In this document: positions 22,741-33,277 of the stretch, piece after piece
Numbering within the stretch: position 1 is the stretch's first letter
How the letters are laid out: the number at the start of each line of letters is the position of its first letter
NCBI GenBank assembly: GCA_913777945.1
Contig: CAJYTY010000008.1
Coordinates: 248,001 to 312,000 of the forward strand
DNA length: 64,000 nucleotides
Direction: 5' to 3'
Source: an uncultured Acinetobacter sp.
GTDB lineage: Bacteria > Pseudomonadota > Gammaproteobacteria > Pseudomonadales > Moraxellaceae
Translations under genes and position numbers: made by a program
Notes under the pieces: model-generated
Database searches by the model: none
Told to the model about the DNA's origin: nothing
The model's input: the letters and a program-made list of their open reading frames with translations, nothing else

Positions 22741-23487
22741 TTGCAAAAGGAAAGTACATTGCAGATCAAGAAATTGCTCGGAGGGCTGGTGTTTATTGTG
22801 CTGGCCAGTATTGTCGGTGTTGCGATTGGTATCTGGGTATTTAAACATTTTAATGTGTATATCCCGCTTGAAAATCAGGCCGTGAATATTGATTTACAAG
22901 AACCACTTCAAGCCAAAGTTAAAATTCAGGATGCCTTGAATGTGGATGTGAGCGGACGCGTCAATGCGACCATTCCCATACACGAAAACCTGAATATCCC
23001 ACTCACTCAAACGCTGACGCCGCGAGTGTACTTTGATAATCAGGTGCCGATTAAAACCATTATTCCGGTAAAAGAAGTGCTCAAGGTTCGTCAGGATTTA
23101 CCGATTGATACCAAAGTACAGGTCAGAGTACTCGGACGTGATATCACGCTGCCGATTAAAGGCACCATTCCCATTAACCTAGACGTACCTCTAGACATTC
23201 AAGTGCCACTTGATCAAAACGTCCATCTAAAATTTGATGCGCCTGTGCGAACAGTGCTTCAAGAAAACTTAAATATACCGCTCAACACGACCTTGAAAAC
23301 CAATATTCCAGTCGATGGGCATTTAAATGTACCAATCAAAACTGCACTTGCAGCAAGCGTAGAAGTGAAGAATACCTTGCCTATCAAAATTCAGAAAGGC
23401 GAATTAAAAATTCCGCTGTCTAGCGTGACGCTAAAGAAACAACCCGTTGCTGCTCCCTCAACTGCTGTCCAGTCGGGCGTGCAATAG
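22741..23487 (+). CDS. Membrane-anchored periplasmic protein with repeated beta-strand (xIPIxxxLxV) units
   Basis: N-terminal TM; periodic IPL/IPI/VPL motifs through the rest of the protein; TTG start. Confidence 0.6.
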   Translation: MQKESTLQIKKLLGGLVFIVLASIVGVAIGIWVFKHFNVYIPLENQAVNIDLQEPLQAKVKIQDALNVDVSGRVNATIPIHENLNIPLTQTLTPRVYFDNQVPIKTIIPVKEVLKVRQDLPIDTKVQVRVLGRDITLPIKGTIPINLDVPLDIQVPLDQNVHLKFDAPVRTVLQENLNIPLNTTLKTNIPVDGHLNVPIKTALAASVEVKNTLPIKIQKGELKIPLSSVTLKKQPVAAPSTAVQSGVQ

Positions 23488-23490
23488 GGG

Positions 23491-24177
23491 GTGACTATGT
23501 GGTTATTCGGATCATTGAAACGCACATTACTGAGCTTTGTTGCGGTGGTTGGTCTTGTGGCATTGCTATTTTGGCTTTACCTCAACATTCAGGCTTCCAT
23601 GTATGTTTCAGCGCAGCATGCACAGGTGCAATTATCGGAGTATTTGCCTACACGCATCGAGGTAGGCAACCATTTGGAAACCCATTCTATGGGGCAGCTT
23701 AATACCGATATCCACATTAACCGACAGCTTTCCTTGCCCCTTAAAGGCAAATATCTGGCTCAGTTGGCCTTTGAAGTAGAAACACCTGTTTCTGTGAGTG
23801 TGGATTATTTAACCACCATAAAAATTGATGAACAGATGCCGGTCGAGAGCACGACAGATCTGATTTACCAAAATCAGCTGTTACCTAAATTTCCGCTGAA
23901 AATGAATATTCCGATTCGGCTGGATGTGCCATTTCGTTTGAATCGTACTTATCAGGTGCCCATTAAAATTGTATTTAATGGTCCGGTGTATTTTGAGTTT
24001 GATGAACCAATCAATCTGGCTGTGAAACATCAGTTTAAACCGACTTTGAATATTGATGATCCGATGACCATGCGAAAAGTCGCGACATTTAATGCCATTA
24101 TGTATAACGAGGTAAGAGAAACACAGGCCAATCTGGATATGCACATCCAGTTACCACTACGAAATATACACCCCTAA
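23491..24177 (+). CDS. Membrane-anchored periplasmic beta-strand-repeat protein, paralogue-like partner of the upstream ORF
   Basis: 3-nt intergenic gap; N-terminal TM; the same style of LPLKG/IPIRLDVPF/VPIKIVF units. Confidence 0.6.
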   Translation: MTMWLFGSLKRTLLSFVAVVGLVALLFWLYLNIQASMYVSAQHAQVQLSEYLPTRIEVGNHLETHSMGQLNTDIHINRQLSLPLKGKYLAQLAFEVETPVSVSVDYLTTIKIDEQMPVESTTDLIYQNQLLPKFPLKMNIPIRLDVPFRLNRTYQVPIKIVFNGPVYFEFDEPINLAVKHQFKPTLNIDDPMTMRKVATFNAIMYNEVRETQANLDMHIQLPLRNIHP

Positions 24178-24295
24178 ACGGCTCAAATGAAGATGTTGTT
24201 CTGCATATACAGCAAGCCTCTGCATCGGCTTTCTCGCGTACAGGTGAAATAACTGATTTTATATTCGAGAAATCCTTTAAAATATGGCAGAATAG

Positions 24296-25528
<1,233 letters not shown>

Positions 25529-25546
25529 GACGAACTCGAGGGAAAA

Positions 25547-26680
25547 ATGATTGAAGTGATCGATGGGCAACGACAGCTCAAGGCGTGTAAACGTATCGTT
25601 GTTAAAATCGGATCATCTCTTCTTACCGCCAACGGACAAGGTCTAGATCTAGATGCAATTTCGCATTGGGCAACTCAAATTGCCGATCTACACACTGCCG
25701 GACACGAAATTATATTGGTGTCGTCTGGTGCGGTTGCAGAAGGTATGGTTCGCATGAAGCTTTCGAGCCGACCCACCGATCTACCCAGTCTTCAAGCCTG
25801 TGCGGCCATTGGTCAAATGGGCTTGATTCACACGTGGTCGAGTGTGCTCGATAAGCACTCGATTCAGACGGCTCAAGTCTTGCTGACCCATGATGATCTG
25901 GCAGATCGTCGACGTTATCTCAATTCATGTGATGCTTTGCAAAACCTGATTGAGTGGCGTGTGATTCCGGTGATCAATGAAAATGACACTGTTTCGACCG
26001 ATGAAATTCGTTTTGGCGACAACGATACGCTGGCAGCGATGGTGGCGGGCCAAGTACATGCTGATTTGCTGATTATTTTGACCGATCAGCAAGGGATGTT
26101 TGACTCCGACCCACGCAATAATCCAGAAGCAAAACTGCTCACCATCGTCAATGCACTCGACGATCGTTTGTTTGAAATGGCCGGTGGTGGTGGCGTTTTA
26201 GGCCGCGGCGGTATGGTGACTAAGGTACGTGCAGCACGCTTAGCCGCGAAGTCTGGTTGTCCAACATTGATTGCCAGCGGTGAAAGTGACCGTGTTTTGT
26301 CTCGCTTAATGGCGGGTGAAATGCTCGGAACGCTCTTTAGTACCGATAAAGATCGCATGACTGCGCATCAGCAGTGGCTTGCCGCACATTTGCAAACGGC
26401 TGGTCGTTTAGTCATTGATGATGGTGCCGTCGATGCGATTAAACAGCGTCATCGTAGTTTATTGCCTGTAGGCGTTAAAGCGGTTGAAGGCCATTTTAAT
26501 CGTGGTGATGTGGTTGAGTGTGTTGATCAATTGGGGCAGCGAATTGCGGTTGGGCGAGTGAATTTTAGTTCACGTTCGGCTGAGATCATCAAAGGCCTCG
26601 CTTCAGATAAAGTCTATCAGGTATTGGGTGAAGCTCGATCACTTGAAATGATTCATCGCAATCATATGGCGATTTATTAG
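25547..26680 (+). CDS. proB: Glutamate 5-kinase with PUA domain
   Basis: [33 protein letters not shown]-terminal PUA domain. Confidence 0.97.
   Translation: MIEVIDGQRQLKACKRIVVKIGSSLLTANGQGLDLDAISHWATQIADLHTAGHEIILVSSGAVAEGMVRMKLSSRPTDLPSLQACAAIGQMGLIHTWSSVLDKHSIQTAQVLLTHDDLADRRRYLNSCDALQNLIEWRVIPVINENDTVSTDEIRFGDNDTLAAMVAGQVHADLLIILTDQQGMFDSDPRNNPEAKLLTIVNALDDRLFEMAGGGGVLGRGGMVTKVRAARLAAKSGCPTLIASGESDRVLSRLMAGEMLGTLFSTDKDRMTAHQQWLAAHLQTAGRLVIDDGAVDAIKQRHRSLLPVGVKAVEGHFNRGDVVECVDQLGQRIAVGRVNFSSRSAEIIKGLASDKVYQVLGEARSLEMIHRNHMAIY
26660..26679. repeat. Left copy of 20-bp direct repeat (putative attL) in proB 3' end
   Basis: AATCATATGGCGATTTATTA, identical to 31268-31287. Confidence 0.85.
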
Positions 26681-26866
26681 GAAAAGCATGAAATAACGAT
26701 TAGTAACAAAATCGTTATAAATATACTGAAATATAAGAATTTCTGTTATGGTCTTCAGGTTAGATACTAACTTGCAAAAACATTGAAACACCATTTGGAA
26801 AGAGGTTAGACTGGAGGTTAAAAGGTCTGACCTTTTTTATGCATGATATAAGCTAAAGGTGTGCCA

Positions 26867-26997
26867 ATGCTAACTAAATAACAAATTGATGCTATTAAGC
26901 TAAAGGAAAAGCTATTTAAAGTTAGCGATGGAGATATTTTGTACATTTTTACAACGCCTACAGTGAAAAATTTTGGAGGTGCTTTACACTCTTGAAG
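26867..26997 (+). pseudogene. Truncated tyrosine-recombinase integrase N-terminus (DUF4102/Arm-DNA-binding-like)
   Basis: Translation MLTK*QIDAIKLKEKLFKVSDGDILYIFTTPTVKNFGG resembles the integrase N-terminus (..K.KEK.YKVSDG.GLYL...PSGSK.W); in-frame TAA; cut by the IS left end. Confidence 0.75.
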
Positions 26998-28036
26998 GGC
27001 TTTGTTGCATAAACATTTCAGAGACTAGTTTCCCCCTAACCTATCAAATTCAAGACACAACTCGGGTGTGAGTTCGGCCTAATTCTGTAAATCTGTTGAG
27101 GACTGCCACACGTGCATGAATTTCGTTATCTTGACTGTCAAAATTCCTAGCACTGAGTTTATCGCTTAATAACTTAATGCAATGCATCTTGATTTGAACC
27201 AAACTTCTCCGATGATAACTATACCATTTTTCCATATAGCCCTACCTAAATGCTTAACTGTTCGAAGTGAAGTAATTCATTTCTTTGTAGGGAATGGGTC
27301 TTTGTATCTTTACAAGGCTTCGCGTTCTTTCTAGGTGGAATAACAGCATAGGCTTGCCGATCCGAAATCATCTGCCGAAATTTCTTGGTATCATAAGCAC
27401 CATCGGTATATACGGAGTCAATCTGTTCATCATGTGGAATTTGTTTAAGCAACTCATCAAACACTTGTGAATCACTCACATTGTTTGTTGTGAACTGAAC
27501 TACTCGTATTTTAAGGGTCTTAGCATCTATATCAATATGAAGTTAGCGCCATTGACGACGATATTCAGGCTGATGTTTCTTACGCTTCCATTCGCCTTCA
27601 TCTAAAAAATTTTAACCCTGTAGAGTCGACGAGTAGGTGTAACCCATCACGACTTTTCTGATAGCTTATCAGAATATCAACATGCTTTTGTCTGCTACAC
27701 AGCGTACTGTAATCTGGTGCTGTCCAATTTAAACCACAGTGTTTAGTCAGGCTTTGAGCAAAGATAGTGACCATGCATAAAGAAAGACAGAATAGAGATT
27801 CGATCATTAAACGGCATTGAGTCTCTGTATCGGAATAAGTTTGATTTCGTCCATGCTTGCCTTGTGGTTGTGCATACCATTGGATCTCGGGATCAGATTG
27901 AAATATTTCCTCGCTCGATTAAAGCTGGGTTATACGAGGACCAATTAATTGTACGGTAGATTTTAGGGATAGGCTTCTTGATCTAGAACTTATGTTACTG
28001 AAGAAGCCTTCAAGAATAGCTTTGTGCAACAAAGCC
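26998..28036 (-). mobile_element. IS5-family insertion sequence remnant
   Basis: Terminal inverted repeats GGCTTTGTTGCATAAA / GGCTTTGTTGCACAAA at 26998 and 28036, enclosing a broken transposase. Confidence 0.85.
27050..27960 (-). pseudogene. IS5-family transposase, frameshifted and with internal stops
   Basis: Fragments GLNWTAPDYSTLCSRQKHVDILISYQKSRDGLHLLVDSTGLKF; VYTDGAYDTKKFRQMISDRQAYAVIPPRKNAKP; YHRRSLVQIKMHCIKLLSDKLSARNF. They are collinear but in separate ORFs. Confidence 0.88.
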
Positions 28037-28145
28037 ACTTTGTGTTCACCTTTTTGAAACGTTACAAATAAACCAAACAGAGTATTTATATTTATATAAA
28101 AAAACATTAATGTTTGATTAAATACAAATATATACTTGAAAGAAG

Positions 28146-31100
28146 ATGATTAACGAAATTAGTAAGCTAATACAAGAAAACTTGAGAGAATGTCAAGTAA
28201 AAAGTATTGAAGTAATTGCAAAATATTTAAGATCAAAAAGCGAAGGATCTTGCTTAATTAGTTTACCAACTGGAGCAGGTAAGAGTGGTGTAATTTGTAC
28301 AGTAAGCCACAATTGTAAATATAAAAAACTACTGATTGTAACGCACAGAAGAGCGGTGTGTGATCAATTATATAAACAATTAAAAGGTAAGTTTTTTGAA
28401 AAGATATTACCTGAAGGATTTAATTATAAGTCATTCATAAAAAAAGATATTTTTAATGATATTGATGATATTTCTAAAGATGGTGTGTATTGTACTACAT
28501 TCCAAAAAATTACTGGTTTGAGTGAAAGTGAGCTATTGGTATTAAAAAATTCTTTTGATCTTATTTTGATAGATGAAGGACATGCAGAACCATCTCCGAA
28601 ATGGGGTGCTACTATAAGAGAACTAGTAGCCAAAAAAATAATTATTACAGCTACTCCATATAGAAATGATCTATTTAGTTTTGATATAGATGTTAAGCAT
28701 AGTTATATCTATACATATAAAAAAGCTACAGAAGATAATGTTATTGTACAACCTTGTTTTGATACTATTAACATGGGTCAATTAACTCTAAAAATTAGAG
28801 AGTTAAAAGAAAAACAACCAGATTCAATTTGTATAGTTAAGTGTAAAAATTTTTCTGATATTCAACACTACTTTAGTGAATTTACTTCTACATTTCGAAC
28901 AGTTGCTATTCATGATCAATATGAAACTAATCAAGAAGAACATAAATATAATTATGTCCCACAAAATTTAGCCGAATTAGGATATGAGGTGTTAATACAT
29001 CAACGAAAACTTGATGAAGGTATTGATATTCCAGAGGCAAAAATTTTAATTCTTACTTATCCTGTTAGAAGTGGTAAAGAATTGGTGCAAACTATAGGAA
29101 GGGTGGTAAGGGTCTATAAAAATTATCAACCTACAGTACTAGAGGTTGGTGTAGAAAAAAATTATAATTTATGGAAAAATTATCTCGAATTTGATGAATA
29201 TATTACAAATGAAAATTCGGCTAATAGATTTTTAAATACCCTAAATACAGCAAATTTAATTGATAAATACTTAGACGCATTTCCTGAACGAAGTTATTTT
29301 GAATCCAATTATCGAAAAAAATTTAATTTTAAGGAATTTAATCCTACTGAATCTTTAGAAATTCCTTTAGCTTCGGTTTGTTTTTATAATAAATTAGATA
29401 ATTTTAATTTATATGATTGTTTAGATAAACTACATTGGGACTTTACTAGAGAAGGTGCCTTATCTAAATATGATTCAGAATTGGGGGTTATAACAGCAGT
29501 TTGTTTTAATAACTCTAAGTTTTTGAAAGATAGCTTATTTTTTGAACCTTCTTTAGAGATACTAATAATAAAAGAATTGGATGATATTGTAGCTATTTTT
29601 GATAGTTGTGGGCGAAAATTTAATGGTAGAGATGAGCTAAGAATTGGTAGAGCGATTAATGTTGATAAATTATTTACCGTTGTATCTTCAACCAAAAAAA
29701 CTATAACCAAACAAGCTAATACTCGAGCTTTACAACACAGCTTAAGCCGTGCTGAGGGGATTGCTCTTAAAGCAGAAAATTTAGAACTTATCAATCACGA
29801 ACAATCAAACTCTGGATATGCGATAACTACTACAGTTGTCTCAAATGTTGATGATAATGATAAAATTATTTCGTCTTATTATTTGGGAGTTGCATCCGGT
29901 AGAATTTCTGACCAGAAAAACTCTAAGTTCACCTATGCAGAATTCATGGAGTGGTTAGAAGGTATTAATAAACATCTTCAGTCAAAGAAAAAACCAGCAA
30001 GTAATTTTCTTAATTCTTTTGCTCAATCTGTAGATTATATTCCTACAGATGATCCAGTAGCTTGTATCTTAGATTTTACAGATACTAAATTTGACGACTT
30101 GACAATTGAGTTTGATGGTTTTAAACAATCTATAGATAATAATTTTATTTATAAGAAGTATAATAATGGGATTTACTTTTTTAAGCTTTTTTATCAAAAA
30201 GATGATGATTTGATCGAAGAATTAAAAAATTTTATTAAGTTTTCATTTAATGAAAAATTAGAATTAATTGCTGAATGTGATTCAAGTATCAAATTTTTTA
30301 TTGATCAAGCATTAGTTGAGTTGAAAGATGTTTTTAATGAAAATACAGTTAAGTTATTATATAGAGATGGGACTGTATATTTAAATAAATATTTTTATAA
30401 ACAGGTATTACCAACTCAAAGTGGAAAAATAAATCAAAATATCATTAAAAATATTATTCCGATGGTATGCTTAAAAAATAAACAACTGTCTGAAAAAGAC
30501 GAAGATAATTTGATTAATAATAAATTTAGTCCTAACTCAATTTTTCATTTAATTGATCAAGTCGCCAATATACAAAATCCAAATGTAAGATATAGTGATT
30601 TGGGGCAATTCTATCAATATATTCCTAATGTAGATCTAGTGCTTTGTACAGATATGGGAACTGAACCTGCAGATTTTATTCTTTCTTCTAAAGAAAAAGT
30701 TGTTTTTGTTCATATAAAATGTGGAAATAGACCTCAACGACCTAAGTCTTCAGCTGGTGCACTTTGCGAAGTAGGAGGCCAAGCATTAAAAAATTTACAT
30801 TACTTAGTGAGTAGTAGCCCTCTAAGGTATGGAAATATTACTAATCTTCAAGGGGATTGGCCGAGTCCTACAGGCAATAATCAAGGTAATAAGCTAAATC
30901 GAATTAGATTATTTAATAAAACTTTTGATATTAATCATATGCTTAATGATGTTTTATCTAAAATTGAGGAAAGAAGATTAGATCCCTTGGTGAAAAAAGA
31001 AATCTGGATTGTGGTAGGAAATGCATTTTCATACGACCACTTTGTATCGCAATTCGATAACCCGAGTTTGGCTGCTCCAGCAACCATCCAAGCCTATCAG

Positions 31101-31169
31101 TTACTTGATACATGGTTTAGTCAAGCTAATGCACATAATGTAGATTTAAAGATTTTTACATCAGTGTGA
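28146..31169 (+). CDS. SF2 DEAD/DEAH-box (ResIII-like) helicase with C-terminal PD-(D/E)XK-like nuclease signature; candidate defence protein
   Basis: SLPTGAGKS (Walker A), LILIDEGHAEPS (DEGH), ITATPYR, QTIGRVVR (motif VI); C-terminal DMGTEPADFI..VVFVHIKCG..GGQALKNLHY. Confidence 0.8.
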   Translation: MINEISKLIQENLRECQVKSIEVIAKYLRSKSEGSCLISLPTGAGKSGVICTVSHNCKYKKLLIVTHRRAVCDQLYKQLKGKFFEKILPEGFNYKSFIKKDIFNDIDDISKDGVYCTTFQKITGLSESELLVLKNSFDLILIDEGHAEPSPKWGATIRELVAKKIIITATPYRNDLFSFDIDVKHSYIYTYKKATEDNVIVQPCFDTINMGQLTLKIRELKEKQPDSICIVKCKNFSDIQHYFSEFTSTFRTVAIHDQYETNQEEHKYNYVPQNLAELGYEVLIHQRKLDEGIDIPEAKILILTYPVRSGKELVQTIGRVVRVYKNYQPTVLEVGVEKNYNLWKNYLEFDEYITNENSANRFLNTLNTANLIDKYLDAFPERSYFESNYRKKFNFKEFNPTESLEIPLASVCFYNKLDNFNLYDCLDKLHWDFTREGALSKYDSELGVITAVCFNNSKFLKDSLFFEPSLEILIIKELDDIVAIFDSCGRKFNGRDELRIGRAINVDKLFTVVSSTKKTITKQANTRALQHSLSRAEGIALKAENLELINHEQSNSGYAITTTVVSNVDDNDKIISSYYLGVASGRISDQKNSKFTYAEFMEWLEGINKHLQSKKKPASNFLNSFAQSVDYIPTDDPVACILDFTDTKFDDLTIEFDGFKQSIDNNFIYKKYNNGIYFFKLFYQKDDDLIEELKNFIKFSFNEKLELIAECDSSIKFFIDQALVELKDVFNENTVKLLYRDGTVYLNKYFYKQVLPTQSGKINQNIIKNIIPMVCLKNKQLSEKDEDNLINNKFSPNSIFHLIDQVANIQNPNVRYSDLGQFYQYIPNVDLVLCTDMGTEPADFILSSKEKVVFVHIKCGNRPQRPKSSAGALCEVGGQALKNLHYLVSSSPLRYGNITNLQGDWPSPTGNNQGNKLNRIRLFNKTFDINHMLNDVLSKIEERRLDPLVKKEIWIVVGNAFSYDHFVSQFDNPSLAAPATIQAYQLLDTWFSQANAHNVDLKIFTSV

Positions 31170-31267
31170 AGACTTATTTTTGAAGTTGAAATACTTAAAA
31201 GTAAGAAGGTTAAATTGGATGTTTTTAATAAAAAATAAACCAATACATTATTTATTTTATAAATAAT

Positions 31268-31287
31268 AATCATATGGCGATTTATTA
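31268..31287. repeat. Right copy of 20-bp direct repeat (putative attR)
   Basis: AATCATATGGCGATTTATTA, identical to the proB 3' end. Confidence 0.85.
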
Positions 31288-31302
31288 AGATCCAATGTGA
31301 AC

Positions 31303-31337
31303 AAAAAAGCCCAGAATGAATGTCTGGGCTTTTTTTT
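31303..31337 (+). terminator. Rho-independent terminator, likely the original proB terminator
   Basis: AAAAAAGCCCAGAatgaatgTCTGGGCTTTTTTTT just beyond the right repeat. Confidence 0.75.
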
Positions 31338-31364
31338 GAAATTTTTTATCTGTCTTGATTGATA

Positions 31365-32018
31365 TTAAGCAAATTTCTTAAGTTGCTCAATGTGAGGTAA
31401 TGTTTGATCTTCGCCAACCATATAGCTGGCATCGGCTAACGACATCATCTCTAAATCTTCATGGCTATTGCCATAAACATAAACCAGTTCAAAATGATCT
31501 AAATTATACTGCCTTAAAACACGCTGCTTTTTTTGCTCAGAACTACAGTCGGGCGTAGTATACGCACCAGTGATGATTTGATTGCGGATATCGACTTCGG
31601 TACAAATCAGTTCAACATCGAGTAGATCAGCCAATGGTTTGAGATATAAGTCTATCGAAGCCGAGACGATCACCACTTTATCGCCACGCAACTGATGTTG
31701 TTTGAGCTGAGCGTACAGTTTCGGATCAAGATGATTCATCAATTGCTGCGCATATTCTTTTGCGAGTTGCTGAATGGGGGGCAACGGAGTATCACGAAAC
31801 ATGCTGTCGAATAGTTTGATCCGCATGGACGGGGCGGGGTAAAGCTTTAAATAATATGCCTGAATCCAAGGCAAAATTTTAATGCCCTGACGCACAATAT
31901 GTCGTTTAGACAAGGCATAAAAAATAAAATGCGTAAAACTGTCTCTTGTGCATAAAGTGCCATCAAAATCAAAAAGTGCAAGATTTACAGTTTGATCCGT
32001 TTCGCGCGTTGCATGCAT
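31365..32018 (-). CDS. HAD-IB family hydrolase (phosphoserine phosphatase-like)
   Basis: LALFDFDGTLCTRDS, KVVIVSASIDLYLKPLADLL, YGNSHEDLEMMSLADASYMV. Start taken at the internal ATG 32018. Confidence 0.9.
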   Translation of the reverse strand: MHATRETDQTVNLALFDFDGTLCTRDSFTHFIFYALSKRHIVRQGIKILPWIQAYYLKLYPAPSMRIKLFDSMFRDTPLPPIQQLAKEYAQQLMNHLDPKLYAQLKQHQLRGDKVVIVSASIDLYLKPLADLLDVELICTEVDIRNQIITGAYTTPDCSSEQKKQRVLRQYNLDHFELVYVYGNSHEDLEMMSLADASYMVGEDQTLPHIEQLKKFA

Positions 32019-33229
32019 GTCTGATATCTTCCGTTTACACGTGTGGCATACCAATTTGTATTGTAATCACGACTGAGCTTTGGCCCAGAAATGACGACCT
32101 GCGGCATGATGGCGTAAGGGGCATCTTTGCCCGTTTGTTTCTCGTACAATTTAATAATAGCAATATATGTCGGTGATTGCTCAAAACTTTGAGTTTTTTC
32201 AAGTTTTAAATCTGTACGAATCTGGTTAGGCGTAATCAGAATATTGTTTTGAGTAAACAGTTTGATCAGGGCTTTTTCCGAGCTACTCTTGGTCCCCAAA
32301 ACGGAACCATCCTTGCTGTAAAGCAACATGTCTCCATCTTCGGTAAGCTGCTCACCGCTGAGCTTGTTGATCATGTCCTGAACAGACGCATTGCGGCTCG
32401 AATACATACCAGAGTTGTAATCTGCAAATCGATACAGTGGCTTACTGTAATCTGCCTTATAAAGCATCAGGCGATGAATGCCATAATACAGCCCGCCATA
32501 TTGAGTATATAAATCATCGCGTAAATCATTGACACTTTGCAGCTTCACACGCTTGTGCTCTTTGGCATAAACGATATTGACCTGCATAGAACCCAGCGTG
32601 GTAATCGGATTCATTTTTTCTGCAATATCCTGACCGACAAGTTTGGCCGCACCAGTAATAGCGCTCACATGATAATGGCCAGCCATATAGTCAAACATTT
32701 CTCGATACAGCACATCTAGATCTTGTTCTGTGCGTACTTTGCGCATTTGACTCATGTAATTGTCTTCTTTAGACGGTTGGTTTTTGAGAACATCTTCAAA
32801 ATAACCAGCCACTGGCCCGCCTATGGTTTTGCCCAGTTTATCTTCAAATTTCTCGTTTAAACGGGTGCTGACTTCTCGAACCGACTTTTCCCCTAAGCCA
32901 GCCACCACAGGGTTTGCCACAAAATTTGATTCCTGATCGACCACCGCAATGACGGTACAGACGTTATCTTTGGTTTTGGCAATACTAAGTTTTTGCATGA
33001 TTTCATCAATGTCATTGGCCCACGATTGACGGTCATGCACACGTGATGGAATCAGTTTTTTAATCTGTTCTGCTTTGAGTTCGGGTTCATCATTGCTTGA
33101 CCACCATGAACTATCACTGCACCCTGCCATTGTTAACCCTAAAAGTGCAACAGACAACGTTTTAAGCAAACCACCGGAAAGAGTTGAATCGTTCATGCAA
33201 GCAAAACACCTTGAAAAAGGATGAGTCAA
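31985..33229 (-). CDS. DUF1615-type lipoprotein
   Basis: Lipobox LTMAGC; VVDQESNFVANPVV; GAAKLVGQDIAEKMNPITTLGSMQVNI. Confidence 0.75.
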   Translation of the reverse strand: MTHPFSRCFACMNDSTLSGGLLKTLSVALLGLTMAGCSDSSWWSSNDEPELKAEQIKKLIPSRVHDRQSWANDIDEIMQKLSIAKTKDNVCTVIAVVDQESNFVANPVVAGLGEKSVREVSTRLNEKFEDKLGKTIGGPVAGYFEDVLKNQPSKEDNYMSQMRKVRTEQDLDVLYREMFDYMAGHYHVSAITGAAKLVGQDIAEKMNPITTLGSMQVNIVYAKEHKRVKLQSVNDLRDDLYTQYGGLYYGIHRLMLYKADYSKPLYRFADYNSGMYSSRNASVQDMINKLSGEQLTEDGDMLLYSKDGSVLGTKSSSEKALIKLFTQNNILITPNQIRTDLKLEKTQSFEQSPTYIAIIKLYEKQTGKDAPYAIMPQVVISGPKLSRDYNTNWYATRVNGRYQTCMQRAKRIKL

Positions 33230-33277
33230 AAAAGCGGATGAAGTATACTATGTTGATCGTAAAATGTATGAATATAT

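Larger units (their letters stand above)
26660..31287. mobile_element. Degraded integrative element inserted at the proB 3' end
   Basis: Flanking 20-bp direct repeats, integrase N-terminal remnant next to the left repeat, markedly AT-rich interior, and proB separated from its likely terminator (31303-31337). Confidence 0.8.

Noticed and set aside
27919-28107. 62-aa minus-strand ORF between IS and helicase
   Set aside because: Crosses the IS right end and the helicase promoter region; out of frame with the transposase; not a credible gene.
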